Source: Streptomyces sp. MST-110588 (GTDB lineage Bacteria; Actinomycetota; Actinomycetes; Streptomycetales; Streptomycetaceae). Taken from it: 64,000 nt of DNA. Made by a program: the position numbers and the translations under genes. Below the pieces are notes generated by a model that ran no database searches, was not told the DNA's origin, and saw nothing but the letters and a program-made list of their open reading frames with translations. Of this stretch, positions 49,848 to 59,282 are shown piece after piece. Each line of letters opens with the position of its first letter. Within the stretch, counting starts at the first letter, position 1. The stretch covers positions 1,240,001 through 1,304,000 of the forward strand of contig NZ_CP074380.1 in the NCBI RefSeq assembly GCF_022695595.1. The letters run 5' to 3'.

Positions 49848-51305
49848 ATGGAGACAACGATCTGCCTGTTCACCTCCGACCTGCGGCTGCGCGATCAGCC
49901 GGTGCTGCACGCCGCCGTACGGTCCGGTGCCCGGGTCGTACCGCTGTTCGTCGTGGATTGCGGGATCGCGGACGCCGGGTTCGCGGCCCCCAACCGGGCG
50001 GCGTTCCTGGCCGAAGCGCTGGCCGATCTCGATGCCGGACTGCGTGCCCGGGGTGGCCGACTGGTGGTCCGTACGGGTGAGAGCACCGCCGTGACCTGCG
50101 AGGTCGCCGCCGAGGCCGGGGCGGCGCGGGTGCACATCGCGGCGGGCGTGAGCGGTTACGCGCTGCGCAGGGAACGCCGACTGCGCCAAGCCCTGGGACG
50201 TGCGGGGCGCGAACTGGTGGTGCACGACGCCGTGATCACGGTGGTGCCGCCGGGCGAGGTGGTGCCATCGGGCCGCGGCCGGGACCACTTCGCGGTGTTC
50301 ACTCCGTACTTCCGGCAGTGGCAGCGCGCCGGACTGCGGACCGTGCTGCCCGCGCCGCGCGCCGTACGGGTACCGGAGGAGATCGCCTCCGAGCCGCTGC
50401 CGACGGCGCAGGCGTTCGCCCCTGGCGGGCGGCCGTCCCCGGGCATCCCACGGGGTGGCGAGGGGGCGGGGCGCCGGCGCCTCAGCGCCTGGATGCGCTC
50501 CGGGGTGGCCGGGTACGAGGAGCAGCAGGACGACCTGTCGGGCGACGCCACCTCGCGGCTCTCCCCGTACCTGCATTTCGGCTGTCTGTCCCCCGTCGAG
50601 GTGGTCCGTCTGGCGGGGGACCGGGAGGACGCGGGGGCCGAGGCGTTCGTACGGCAGCTCGCCTGGCGGGACTTCCACCACCAGGTGCTGGCCGCCCGCC
50701 CGGACGCGGCACACACCGACTACCGGACGCGGCACGACCGGTGGCGGCAGGACGCGGCGGAAGCCGCTTCGGAGGCCGCCGCAGAGGGCGATCCGGAGGC
50801 CACGGCAGGTGTCGCGCGGGAGATCGCGGCATGGAAGGAGGGCCGGACCGGCTATCCGGTGGTGGACGCGGCGATGCGGCAGCTCCTGTACGAGGGGTGG
50901 ATGCACAACCGGGCCCGGATGCTGGTGGCGAGTTTCCTGACCAAGACGCTGTACGTGGACTGGCGGGTGGGCGCGCGGCACTTCCTGGACCTGCTGGTGG
51001 ACGGCGACCTGGCGAACAACCAGCTCAACTGGCAGTGGATGGCGGGCACCGGCACCGACTCCCGCCCCCACCGCGTCCTCAACCCGCTGATCCAGGCCAA
51101 ACGTTTTGACCCGTACGGAGAGTACGTACGCCGCTGGGTGCCGGAGCTGGCCGGAGCCAGGGAGCTGCTGCCGGGCGCGGCGGTGCACCAGCCGTGGAAA
51201 CTGCCCGACGCGGCCCGCGCGAGGCTGGACTATCCCGAGCCCGTCGTCGACCTGGCCACGGGACTGGCACGGTTCCGGCATGCCAGGGGGCTGGACCGGG
51301 CGTAG
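49848..51305 (+). CDS. phr: cryptochrome/DNA photolyase (class I)
   Basis: A 485-residue flavoprotein. The N-terminal photolyase domain begins TTICLFTSDLRLRDQPVLHAA and holds the antenna chromophore. The FAD domain contains RLSPYLHFGCLSP, QLAWRDFHHQ, GYPVVDAAMRQL, WMHNRARMLVASFLTK and the C-terminal NNQLNWQWMAGTGTDSRPHRVLNP. These are characteristic of CPD photolyases that use light to split pyrimidine dimers. ATG 49848 opens the domain. A Pro/Gly-rich insert lies near residue 190. It stands alone as a housekeeping UV-repair gene. Confidence 0.93.
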   Translation: METTICLFTSDLRLRDQPVLHAAVRSGARVVPLFVVDCGIADAGFAAPNRAAFLAEALADLDAGLRARGGRLVVRTGESTAVTCEVAAEAGAARVHIAAGVSGYALRRERRLRQALGRAGRELVVHDAVITVVPPGEVVPSGRGRDHFAVFTPYFRQWQRAGLRTVLPAPRAVRVPEEIASEPLPTAQAFAPGGRPSPGIPRGGEGAGRRRLSAWMRSGVAGYEEQQDDLSGDATSRLSPYLHFGCLSPVEVVRLAGDREDAGAEAFVRQLAWRDFHHQVLAARPDAAHTDYRTRHDRWRQDAAEAASEAAAEGDPEATAGVAREIAAWKEGRTGYPVVDAAMRQLLYEGWMHNRARMLVASFLTKTLYVDWRVGARHFLDLLVDGDLANNQLNWQWMAGTGTDSRPHRVLNPLIQAKRFDPYGEYVRRWVPELAGARELLPGAAVHQPWKLPDAARARLDYPEPVVDLATGLARFRHARGLDRA

Positions 51306-51830
51306 GCGGCGGAGGACCGATCCGTACGCCTGCCGTCCGGCCCGCCCGGCGCATCCGTACGCCCGGCGCATCCGTACGGTGGCGGTACGCCCCATACGGT
51401 GGCCGGTCGCCCCGTACGACGGGGAGCGGCGTCGGCCGCTGAACGCCAGCCAACGAGCGTATGGCCGCGTCATACGACACATACGACATGAGAACGCCGG
51501 TCACCGACGCGCCCCCACCAGCTCCCCACGTCCCGTATCGCCGTCGTTCCAACTCACCACCCGGCCTCATCTCGACCGGGAACGACACACTGAGGACGAC
51601 ACGCGCACGGCACATGGACGCCACGTGGACGGATGACCGGCCGGCTGCTGTTCGTCCGGGTCCGGACAGCACCCGGCAGCAGGGCCGGCCGCGTTCCGGA
51701 CCTGACGCGAATCCGTTTCCGGCCGGGGTTCCGTGTCACTCGTGACGTAGCACGGTGGAGGCATGGCACCAAAGAGGAACAACCCGGAACGACCAGGAGA
51801 CAACGACCAGGAGACGAGGAGCTGGACCGT

Positions 51831-52445
51831 ATGACGACCAACGCGGATGTGACCACGGCAGGCGAGCCCCGGGCGACTTCCGGACAGCCCGCTGAAATGT
51901 CCACCGGCACGGCCACGGGCGCGAGGACGAGTACGGGCGTGGCCACCGGTGGCACCCCGCGCACGGATGCGGGTACGACGGTCGCGAAGAGTGGGAGGAC
52001 GACGGTGGACGCCGGCTCGCCGGGCCACGGCACGCCCGCCGCGCTCCGCGGACGGACCACCATCGCCGATGGGGTGGTCGAGAAGATCGCGGGCATGGCG
52101 GCCCGCGAGGTACCGGGCGTGTACGCCTTGGGCGGCGGACTGGCCCGTCGGCTGGGGGCGGTACGCGGTCGGGTCCCGGGCGGCGGCCGGTCCGCGGCCG
52201 GCCTCGGCGTCAAGGTCGAGGTCGGCGAGCGGCAGACCGCGGTGGATCTGGACATCGTCGTGGAGTACGGCGTGCCCATCACCGAGGTCGCGGGCGACAT
52301 CCGGGAGAGCGTGATCTCCGCGGTGGAGCGGATGACGGGCCTTGAGGTGGTCGAGGTGAACGTCGCGGTCGTCGATGTACGGCTGCCCGGCGACGAGACG
52401 GAGGCCGACGACGAGGGCGACGGCTCCCAGTCCCGCGTCCGGTGA
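51831..52445 (+). CDS. Asp23/Gls24-family envelope stress protein
   Basis: A 204-residue protein from ATG 51831, with GAGGAG nine bases upstream. The first 75 residues are Thr/Ala/Gly-rich. The Asp23 domain follows: RGRTTIADGVVEKIAGMAAREVPGVYALG, VEVGERQTAVDLDIVVEYG, and IRESVISAVERMTGLEVVEVNVAVVDV. The tail is acidic. Members are small cytosolic proteins tied to cell-envelope stress and occur in multiple copies in Streptomyces. The 525 bp upstream (51306-51830) hold only short CATCCGTACG repeats. Confidence 0.88.
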   Translation: MTTNADVTTAGEPRATSGQPAEMSTGTATGARTSTGVATGGTPRTDAGTTVAKSGRTTVDAGSPGHGTPAALRGRTTIADGVVEKIAGMAAREVPGVYALGGGLARRLGAVRGRVPGGGRSAAGLGVKVEVGERQTAVDLDIVVEYGVPITEVAGDIRESVISAVERMTGLEVVEVNVAVVDVRLPGDETEADDEGDGSQSRVR

Positions 52446-52770
52446 CGACCCGGCGGCGGACGCTGACTCGGCACCCGGTGAGGATTCCGGCGGCGGGCGG
52501 TGACTTGCCGACGGGTGAGAATTCCGGCGGCCGGCGCTGACTCGCCGACGGGTGAGGATCCGGTGTCCGGGTGACGCCCGTCCGCCGGGTGATCATCCTC
52601 CGTATGGTGACCAGCCGACGCGCGGTGACGGCACGACGTAGGGGGATGGTGCGACGTACGGTCTCGGCGCGGCATACGGTGACGGCGCGACGTACGGTGT
52701 CGGCTCGGCGCACAGCGACGACCGCCACCCGCCGGAAACGGCCCGCGGGCGGACGAGGGATTGCCGTACC

Positions 52771-52852
52771 GCCTACGGGGCAAATCGAACGTGACCGCTC
52801 CCCCAACTGGGGGTTACCCGAAGGCGCGTAACCGGAACCCTGGCTCAGCACG
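52771..52852 (+). repeat. hairpin repeat, copy 1
   Basis: First of four copies of an element of about 84 bp. It has an invariant GGGCAAATCGAACG near the 5' end, a CCCCC-AACT-GGGGG hairpin, then TTACCCGAAGG and GGAACCCTGGCTC. Orientation is given as read on the plus strand; the functional strand is unknown. Confidence 0.8.
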
Positions 52853-52895
52853 TAGATCGACGAAGCGGACCGGCCACCACCACGACGCACCGGGC

Positions 52896-52979
52896 CACCT
52901 ACTGGGCAAATCGAACGCGCCCATCCCCCAGCCGGGGGTTACCCGAAAGCGGGTGGCCAGAACCCCGGCTCAGAACACG
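52896..52979 (+). repeat. hairpin repeat, copy 2
   Basis: Same element, with hairpin CCCCC-AGCC-GGGGG. The loop differs from copy 1 while the stem is kept. The 5' end reads CACCTACTGGGC, shared with copy 3. Confidence 0.8.
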
Positions 52980-53045
52980 AACGGCCGCCGCGAACGGCCC
53001 TCGCGAACGGAGGCCGCTCAGCCACCACTACAAGGCGGCCGACCA

Positions 53046-53130
53046 CACCTACTGGGCAAATCGAACGCGGGTCTCCCCCCAACAAGGGGTTACCCGAAGG
53101 GAGGCGGCCAGAACCCTGGTCCGGGACTTG
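53046..53130 (+). repeat. hairpin repeat, copy 3
   Basis: Same element. CCCC pairs with GGGG across a loop of variable sequence (CCAACAA), followed by the conserved GGGGTTACCCGAAGG and GGCCAGAACCCTGG. Confidence 0.8.
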
Positions 53131-53352
53131 GCCCTTGTCCACGGCGCGGCGCGGTTCGGGTACGCGGCGCGGCGCGGGTGCGGTACTGGGCTTGGCGCTG
53201 GGCTCGGCCCAGATTCGAGGCTCGCCCTTGGTGCGAGCTCGGCCCAGGTGGGCGGAGCTGACGCAGCGGGGACGAGGCGCAGGCCCAGGCGCGAGGCACA
53301 GGCCCAGCGGGTACGGGTCGGGGGCGGGCCGGCGTGGCTGCGTGGGGTAGCC

Positions 53353-53435
53353 GCCTACGGGGCAAATCGAACGCGGGTGTTCCCCCAGGTAGGGGTTACC
53401 CGGAGGGGGGTGGCCGGAATCCTGGTTCGGGGCGC
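53353..53435 (+). repeat. hairpin repeat, copy 4
   Basis: Same element, most diverged at the 3' end (GGCCGGAATCCTGG). The GGGCAAATCGAACGCGGGTG core and the CCCC/GGGG hairpin are kept. It lies 223 bp after copy 3, so spacing of the array is irregular. Confidence 0.8.
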
Positions 53436-53902
53436 GGCCTCATGGCGGGGCGGCATGTTCGTGGCGGGGGGCGGCATGTTCGTAGCGGGGGCGGCGTGTT
53501 CGTAGCAGGGGGACATGTCCCTAGCGAGGGGGCGGCATCTTCGTGGCAGAGGGGCGGCATGTTCGTGGCGGGGGTGGGCATGTCCGCGGCGGGGCCGGTG
53601 ATCCGTACTGCGTGGGGACCGGCCCGGCGGTCGCGGAGAGGGCCGAGGGCATGGCCATGGTCCCGGGCCGGGGTCCGGACCAGGCACGATGGTCTCCTGA
53701 CAGCGGAATGGAAGCACGGAGAGGACGGGACACCAGATGGGCGGGGACGGTGTGCGCCGCGGGCTGGAACGGGTGCCTGGGAGAACGGCGTCGGGAGGAG
53801 CGGGGAAGTGGGAACGTACGGGGGTGAGGGCGCATGTACGGTCATTGGCCTCTGCTGTCGTGCCGACGCCGTGTGTCCGGTCCGGGATGGGCCAGGTGGG
53901 CC

Positions 53903-54994
53903 ATGAGTGCTGATGCCACCCCTATGGGTCCTATGGGTGCGGCGGCCGGTGCCTCCGCCGTTCCGTCCACCGCACCTTCCGCCGATTCGGACAGCACGCC
54001 GGACACCGCGTCGAAGACCGGATCGGGCAGCGCGCCGCAGAGCGTGCCTGAGACCGGCTCGGGCGAGGCGTCGGACGGTGCTTCCGTCTCCACCACTGCG
54101 GACGCCGCCCGCCCGTGTGGGCCGAAGTCCCTGCCCAGTCTGGCCGAGTGCCGCCTCGCGGCCCGCCGTACGCCCGTCTCCGTATGGAATGACGACGTGT
54201 CGGACTGGGCGGCCAGTCTGACCTACTACTCGGTGCTGGCCCTGCTGCCCTCGGTGATCGTCACCGTCTCGCTGGTCAGCCTGACGGACCCGGCGTCGAC
54301 CGAGGACCTCATCAACCACCTCAGCTCTCTGGCACCGGCCGGGTCCGGCGCCACGGTCCGCCGCGCCCTGGTGGGCATGGCGCACCAGCGCACCGCCGCC
54401 TGGATGCTCGTCGGTGGCGCCACCGTCAGCGCGCTGTGGTCCTCGTGCAGTTACCTGGCGGTGTTCCGGCGGGCCCTGCACGCCATGCACCGGGTCAAGG
54501 ACGACCGGCCGCCGTGGCACAAGGCGCCTCGTATCCTCGCCACGGCGCTGTTGCTTCTGGCGCTGCTCATCAGCAGCGCGGTGGCCCTGGTGGTCAGCGG
54601 CCCGGTCGCGCGCACACTCAGCAGGGTGCTGGACCTCGGCGCGGCGGGCGAGGCGATGTGGGGTCTGTTGAAGTGGCCGCTGCTGTTGCTCCTGGGGACC
54701 GTGCTGGCGATGGTGCTGTTCCGTTCGGGACCGCCCTGCTCGCGCGGGGTACGGCGGGCGGCGCCCGGTGGGGTGCTCGCGGTGCTGCTGTGGCTGGTGT
54801 CCTCGGCGGGCTTCGCGGTGTACGTCTCCTATGTCGGTACGTTCAACCGGCTGTACGGTTCCCTCGCCGGGCCCGTCGTCTTCCTGGTGTGGCTGTGGTT
54901 CTCCCACCTGTCGCTGCTGAGCGGCGCGCAGTTCAACGTCGAGCTGATACGGGCCCGTACGGGCCAGGTGCCGGCTCCTCGCCGAACCTCCTGA
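53903..54994 (+). CDS. YihY/BrkB-family membrane protein
   Basis: A 363-residue protein from ATG 53903. The first 75 residues are a disordered Ser/Ala/Thr/Pro-rich extension. Then WNDDVSDWAASLTYYSVLALLPSVIVTVSLVSL, typical for the family start, and five further helices follow, including ILATALLLLALLISSAVALVV, LLLLLGTVLAMVLF and GVLAVLLWLVSSAGFAVYVSYV. The conserved YGSLAGPVVFLVWLWFSHLSLLSGAQFN ends the domain. Function of the family is unsettled (once misassigned as RNase BN). Followed by a convergent pterin dehydratase gene. Confidence 0.88.
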   Translation: MSADATPMGPMGAAAGASAVPSTAPSADSDSTPDTASKTGSGSAPQSVPETGSGEASDGASVSTTADAARPCGPKSLPSLAECRLAARRTPVSVWNDDVSDWAASLTYYSVLALLPSVIVTVSLVSLTDPASTEDLINHLSSLAPAGSGATVRRALVGMAHQRTAAWMLVGGATVSALWSSCSYLAVFRRALHAMHRVKDDRPPWHKAPRILATALLLLALLISSAVALVVSGPVARTLSRVLDLGAAGEAMWGLLKWPLLLLLGTVLAMVLFRSGPPCSRGVRRAAPGGVLAVLLWLVSSAGFAVYVSYVGTFNRLYGSLAGPVVFLVWLWFSHLSLLSGAQFNVELIRARTGQVPAPRRTS

Positions 54995-55051
54995 ATCACC
55001 CGTATTTCCTGAACCATCTGCACCGCTGGAACCACCGGTCGGGCTGGTCCG

Positions 55052-55363
55052 TCAGCGTGCCCCGTGGCCGGCCGAGACGGCTTCGATCCTGCGCGCCAGT
55101 TCGAAGTCGCGCTCGGTGATCCTGTCGCCCGCGCTGTGTGTGCTCAGGGACACGGTGAGCGTGTTGTACCCCAGCCGCAGATCGGAGTGGTGGTTCAGCT
55201 CCTCCTGCAACTGGGCGACGTGGACGACCATCGCGGCGGCCGGTACGTGCTTGTCGAAGCCGTACGTACGCGTCAGCCGGCCGTCGCCCACCGACCAGCC
55301 GGGCAGTTCCGCGAGGCGGTCCTCGATCTCCTTGTCCGTGAGGGGATCCATCTGATCGTTCAT
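55052..55363 (-). CDS. 4a-hydroxytetrahydrobiopterin (pterin carbinolamine) dehydratase
   Basis: A 103-residue protein of normal family length. WSVGDGRLTRTYGF opens the fold, and ELNHHSDLRLGYNTLTVSLSTHSAGDRITERDFELARRI holds the conserved histidine pair and the [ED]xHHP-like motif (here NHHSD). It dehydrates 4a-hydroxy-tetrahydropterins formed by aromatic amino acid hydroxylases. Without such a hydroxylase nearby it may serve another pterin or act as a general recycling enzyme. ATG 55363. Confidence 0.9.
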   Translation of the reverse strand: MNDQMDPLTDKEIEDRLAELPGWSVGDGRLTRTYGFDKHVPAAAMVVHVAQLQEELNHHSDLRLGYNTLTVSLSTHSAGDRITERDFELARRIEAVSAGHGAR

Positions 55364-55597
55364 CTCGCTCCGCCTGTCTCTCGGTCCCGTCCGGCGCTCG
55401 TGCCCGTGGTCTTGCGTTCATCGCGTTCACGTTCGTGGTCTTGATTGCAGCAGCTCCAGCCTGGCACGCCGAGGACGCTTTCGCGCCAATGTACGCACGG
55501 TCCCGCCGTGGCCTTCCGTGGTGATTGAGGCACTTCTAAGCTCCTGCGCCTGACGTGGCCGTTACCGACGACGGCGGTAGTAGGCGGTGGAGCAGCG

Positions 55598-57601
55598 ATG
55601 GACGCAGCCAGGCGAAACGCGGACGGCGGGGACCGTAGGGGTCCTACGGATGGCGGAGATCCCACGGGTCGCACGGATCGCACGGATCGCGCGGGTGGCA
55701 CGGGTCGTACCGGGCGTACGGATCGCGCTGGCGGAACGGGCAGTGGCGCGGGCGCCGCCGGGTCGCGCAGGAGCTTTCTCGGTGGCGCGGCGGCGCTCGG
55801 CGGTGCCCTTGCCCTCGGTGCCACCGCCCCCGGTACCGCCTCCGCCTCCGCGACCGGTCGCTCCACCGCCGCCGCGGCCGTTCCCGGTCCCGCCGCGCGC
55901 CGTACGGCCCGCCGTACCGGGCAGAACGCACGGAACGGACAGACCGTGGCCGTCCTCGGCGGAGGTGTGGCCGGGCTGACCGCCGCGCACGAACTGGCCG
56001 AACGCGGCTTCCAGGTCACCGTCTACGAGCGCAAACCCGACGGACTCGGCGGCAAGGCCCGCAGCATGGACGTCCCCGGCAGCGCGCGGGGTGGCCGCAA
56101 GCCGCTGCCCGGCGAGCACGGCTTCCGCTTCATCCCGGGCATCTACCACAACCTCCCGGACACCCTGCGCCGCATCCCCTTCCCCGGGAACGCGCACGGC
56201 TGCCACGACAACCTGGTCGCCTCGACCGAGGTGATGCTGGCCCGTACCGGAGGCCGGGAGGACATCCGTATCCCCTTCTCCTCGCTCGGCACTCCCCCGC
56301 CGGTGCTGACGCCCGACGCGTTCCTGCGCATGCTGACGGGGCTGCTGGAGACCTTCACCAACCTGCCCGCCCATGAGATCGCCTACTTCGCCAACCGCCT
56401 CCTGGTCTTCTTCACCAGTTGTGAGCGGCGCCGGCTGGAGGTGTGGGAGCGCACGCCGTGGTGGAGCTTTCTGCGGGCGGCGTCGATGTCCGCCAACTAC
56501 CAGCGGCTGCTGGCCATCGGGCTGACCCGTAACATCGTCGCCACCAAGGCGGAGATCGCCTCCACCAAAACCGTCGCGACCTGCGCCGAGGCGTTCATCT
56601 TCAACGTTCTGGGGCGGGGTGCGGACGGTGAGCCGGACCGCGTACTGAATCTGCCCACCAACGAGGCGTGGATCACCCCGTGGGTGAACCACCTGCGGTC
56701 GCTGGGCGTCGAGTTCCGGGTGGGCTGGACCGTACGGGATCTGACGCTCGCGGGCGGACGGATCACCGAGGCCGTCGTCGACGATCCGCGGGGCGCGCGG
56801 CGGTCCGTCCAGGCCGACCACTTCGTCCAGGCGATGCCGGTCGAGCACGCCCGGCGTACGTGGAACGCGTCCGTACGGGCCGCCGACCCGCAACTGGCGC
56901 GCTGCGACAAACTGGAGACGGACTGGATGACCGGCATCCAGTTCTATCTGACCGAACCGACGCCCATCATCCACGGGCACGTCAACCACATCGACTCGCC
57001 CTGGTCGCTGACGGCGGTCGGGCAGGCGCAGTACTGGAAGAACCGTGACTTCCGCGCGGACTACGGGGACGGGGTGGCGGCGGACTGCCTGTCCGTGGAC
57101 ATCTCCGAGTGGGACAGACCGGGCATCCTGTACGGCCGGACGGCCAAGCAGTGCACCCGCGAAGAGGTGGCGCGCGAGGTGTGGGCGCAGATGAAGGCCG
57201 GACTGAACGACACGGGGAAGACGGTCCTGCGGGACTCCACGCTCCACTCGTGGTTCCTGGACCCGGCGGTGGACGGCCTGGGGACGCCCCGGCCCACCAA
57301 CGACGAGCAGTTGCTGATCCACCCGACGGGCACCTGGTTCAACCGGCCCTCCCCCAGGACCGCGATCCCCAATCTCTTCCTCGCCGGGGACTACGTCGCC
57401 GTGGACATCGACCTGGCGACGATGGAGGGCGCCAACGCCTCGGCGCGGCAGGCGGTGAACGCGCTGCTGGACGCGGCCGGGTCCGGCGCCGGCCGGTGCG
57501 AGGTCAAGCGGCTCTACCGGGCGCCGGAGTTCGAGGCGCTGAAGAAGCACGACGAGACACGTCTGCGGTGGGGGCTGCCGAACGCTTTCGATCTGGGGTG
57601 A
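55598..57601 (+). CDS. Tat-exported FAD-dependent amine oxidase/desaturase-like flavoprotein
   Basis: A 667-residue flavoprotein. An unusual 50-residue N-terminus of GRTDRTDRAGGT-type repeats precedes a Tat signal (SRRSFLGGAAALGGALALG, then ASA). The FAD fingerprint follows: VAVLGGGVAGLTAAHELAERGFQVTVYERKPDGLGGKARS. The C-terminal NLFLAGDYVAVDIDLATMEGANASARQAVNALL closes the two-part nucleotide site. It belongs to the amine oxidase/phytoene desaturase superfamily (COG3349-like). Substrate unknown; periplasmic or cell-surface location is implied. The long pre-Tat extension may mean that the true start is further in, but I see no better start. Confidence 0.82.
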   Translation: MDAARRNADGGDRRGPTDGGDPTGRTDRTDRAGGTGRTGRTDRAGGTGSGAGAAGSRRSFLGGAAALGGALALGATAPGTASASATGRSTAAAAVPGPAARRTARRTGQNARNGQTVAVLGGGVAGLTAAHELAERGFQVTVYERKPDGLGGKARSMDVPGSARGGRKPLPGEHGFRFIPGIYHNLPDTLRRIPFPGNAHGCHDNLVASTEVMLARTGGREDIRIPFSSLGTPPPVLTPDAFLRMLTGLLETFTNLPAHEIAYFANRLLVFFTSCERRRLEVWERTPWWSFLRAASMSANYQRLLAIGLTRNIVATKAEIASTKTVATCAEAFIFNVLGRGADGEPDRVLNLPTNEAWITPWVNHLRSLGVEFRVGWTVRDLTLAGGRITEAVVDDPRGARRSVQADHFVQAMPVEHARRTWNASVRAADPQLARCDKLETDWMTGIQFYLTEPTPIIHGHVNHIDSPWSLTAVGQAQYWKNRDFRADYGDGVAADCLSVDISEWDRPGILYGRTAKQCTREEVAREVWAQMKAGLNDTGKTVLRDSTLHSWFLDPAVDGLGTPRPTNDEQLLIHPTGTWFNRPSPRTAIPNLFLAGDYVAVDIDLATMEGANASARQAVNALLDAAGSGAGRCEVKRLYRAPEFEALKKHDETRLRWGLPNAFDLG

Positions 57602-57728
57602 TGAGCCTGTACGTGGCCCCCGTACGTGGCCCTTGTACGTAGTTCCTGTCCGTAGTTCCTGTCCGTAGTTCCTGGGCGTCGCTTCTCTGTGTGCTGGTGT
57701 TACGACCGGCATCGGTTACCGTCACCGC

Positions 57729-58541
57729 ATGACAACTGTTGCGGTCTCCCCGCAGATCACGGGCGTGGGCGCGTTGTTGCGCGAGTGGCGGGACCGGCGC
57801 CGGATCAGTCAGTTGGAGCTGGCGATCCGCGCCGACTCCTCCGCGCGGCACATCAGCTTCATAGAGACGGGCCGCTCGCGGCCCAGCCAGGAGATGGTGC
57901 TGCGGCTCGCCGAGCACCTCGACGTCCCCGTACGGGAGCGCAACGCGCTGCTCGTGGCGGCCGGTTACGCGCCGCGGTTCCCGGAGACGTCGATGGACGC
58001 CCCCTCCATGAAGGCGCTGCGCTCGTGCATGGACCGGCTGCTGACGGGGTACGAGCCGTTCCCGGCGCTGGTGCTGGACGGGATGTACAACGTACAGGCG
58101 GCCAACCGGGGCATCATGATGCTGATGGAGGGCGTCGACGAGGAGCTGCTGCGCCCGCCGTTGAACGCCATGCGCATCACCCTCCATCCGGGCGGTCTGG
58201 CCCCGCGCATCCGTAACTTCCTGGAGTGGCGCCAGGATCTGTTCACGCAGATGAACCGGCAGTTGGCGGTGGTGCGCTCGGCACCGCTGCGCGCGCTGTA
58301 CGAGGAGGTGAGCGGCTATCCGCTGCCGAAGGGAGGGCGGGAGGTGTCGGCCGTGGCCGGGAACCGCGCGTCGTTCGCACTGCCGATGATCATCGAGCAC
58401 GGCGGACGGGTGCTGTCCTTCATCTCCACGATCGCCACCTTCAACACCCCTATGGACGTCACGGTCTCCGAGCTGGCGCTGGAGACCTTTCTGCCTGCCG
58501 ACCCGGAGACCGCCGAGTATCTGAAAACAGCGCTCGGTTGA
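57729..58541 (+). CDS. XRE regulator with MmyB-like ligand-binding domain
   Basis: A 270-residue regulator from ATG 57729. Residues 12-70 are an HTH (LREWRDRRRISQLELAIRADSSARHISFIETGRSRP). Residues 105-265 form a PAS-like MmyB domain (PALVLDGMYNVQAANRGIMML, RAPLRALYEEVSGYP, FISTIATFNTPMDVTVSELALETFLPAD). Such regulators in Streptomyces bind fatty-acid-like ligands and are often beside oxidoreductases. The upstream flavoprotein gene (same strand) or the convergent SnoaL gene are candidate targets. Short GTCCGTAGTTCCT repeats lie just upstream. Confidence 0.9.
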   Translation: MTTVAVSPQITGVGALLREWRDRRRISQLELAIRADSSARHISFIETGRSRPSQEMVLRLAEHLDVPVRERNALLVAAGYAPRFPETSMDAPSMKALRSCMDRLLTGYEPFPALVLDGMYNVQAANRGIMMLMEGVDEELLRPPLNAMRITLHPGGLAPRIRNFLEWRQDLFTQMNRQLAVVRSAPLRALYEEVSGYPLPKGGREVSAVAGNRASFALPMIIEHGGRVLSFISTIATFNTPMDVTVSELALETFLPADPETAEYLKTALG

Positions 58542-58643
58542 GTACGGTGCTCGGCCAAGTACCGTGCTCGGCTGAGTACGGCGCTGTCTCAGGCGTCGGG
58601 GCCGGGGCGGCAGGCGGCCAGGCGATCTGCTCCCGTGGTGCTC

Positions 58644-59063
58644 TCAGGCGGCGGGTACGCGGTCCAGGAAGCCGTGGACGGAGGCGATCCGGCCGTCCGC
58701 GGCGAGGGTGATGACGTCGGAGCCGGCGACCGGTGCCGAGCCGTCGGCGGGGGAGACCAGCTCCCAGCCGAAGCGGGCGATGTGGTGGTGCCCGTCCACG
58801 GCGCCGAGCTGCCGGAAGCGGAACCCGGGGAACTGCTCGTGCACCGCGCCGATGACGGCGGCGAGCTGGTCGTGGCCCGCGACGTCGGCCAGCGGGTCGG
58901 TGTAGCTGCCGTCCTCGGTGAAGGCGGCGGCCACGGCCTTGGCCCGGTCGGCCGGGTCGGTGGCGTTCCACGCCTCCAGGTAGCGGGTCACGGCGGCCTC
59001 GTACTCCTGCGGCTGGAACTGGGCAGCGGCCTGGGTCTGGGTCTGGGTCTGGGGCTGCGTCAT
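58644..59063 (-). CDS. SnoaL-like/NTF2-fold protein
   Basis: A 139-residue single-domain protein. A Gln/Thr repeat (QTQTQTQ) precedes the fold (VTRYLEAWNATDPADRAKAVAAAFTEDGSYTDPLADVAGHDQLAAVI, then FPGFRF and HHIARFGWELVSPADG). This is the cone-shaped NTF2-like fold of polyketide cyclases, ketosteroid isomerase-like proteins and many uncharacterised proteins. No polyketide context is nearby. Possibly regulated with the DUF72 gene, which is divergent. Confidence 0.85.
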   Translation of the reverse strand: MTQPQTQTQTQAAAQFQPQEYEAAVTRYLEAWNATDPADRAKAVAAAFTEDGSYTDPLADVAGHDQLAAVIGAVHEQFPGFRFRQLGAVDGHHHIARFGWELVSPADGSAPVAGSDVITLAADGRIASVHGFLDRVPAA

Positions 59064-59282
59064 GTCGGGTCTGCTCCATATACGGGTCGGTACGGCGGCG
59101 TCGGATGTCGCGCCGATCGATGGGACGGTCCGCGGGCCGGAGTGCGCCGGCCCGTGAACCGATGCCTCTACCCTGCCGGGAGCCGCGGGAGGGGTCGATT
59201 ACGTCCGGGGTAATGGAGGCGGCGCGGGAGCGGGAACGGTGGGGTGGTGGTACCACCGCCGGGTCCGGGTACGCGCGTGACC

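Larger units (their letters stand above)
52446..53902. other. gene-poor, repeat-rich interval
   Basis: No gene is supported over 1.4 kb. The left part has about three copies of a 40-bp unit around CGGGTGAGGATTCCGGCGG (52470-52565) and ACGTACGGT-type repeats (52600-52720). The middle holds four structured repeats, listed separately. The right part (53440-53590) has GGCGGCATGTTCGTGGCGGG-type tandem units. Open frames spanning these are repeat-derived. Confidence 0.6.

Noticed and set aside
52761..53261. Plus-strand ORF with repeated GKSN-type peptides
   Set aside because: The peptide repeats are just the four DNA repeats read in one frame; no ribosome binding site or domain.
52771..53435. CRISPR array
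   Set aside because: Repeats are too long and diverged, spacing is irregular and no cas genes are present.
52771..53435. Known riboswitch class or tRNA-like genes
   Set aside because: The conserved blocks do not match any riboswitch consensus I know, and TTCGATT on the reverse strand lacks a consistent T-stem between copies.
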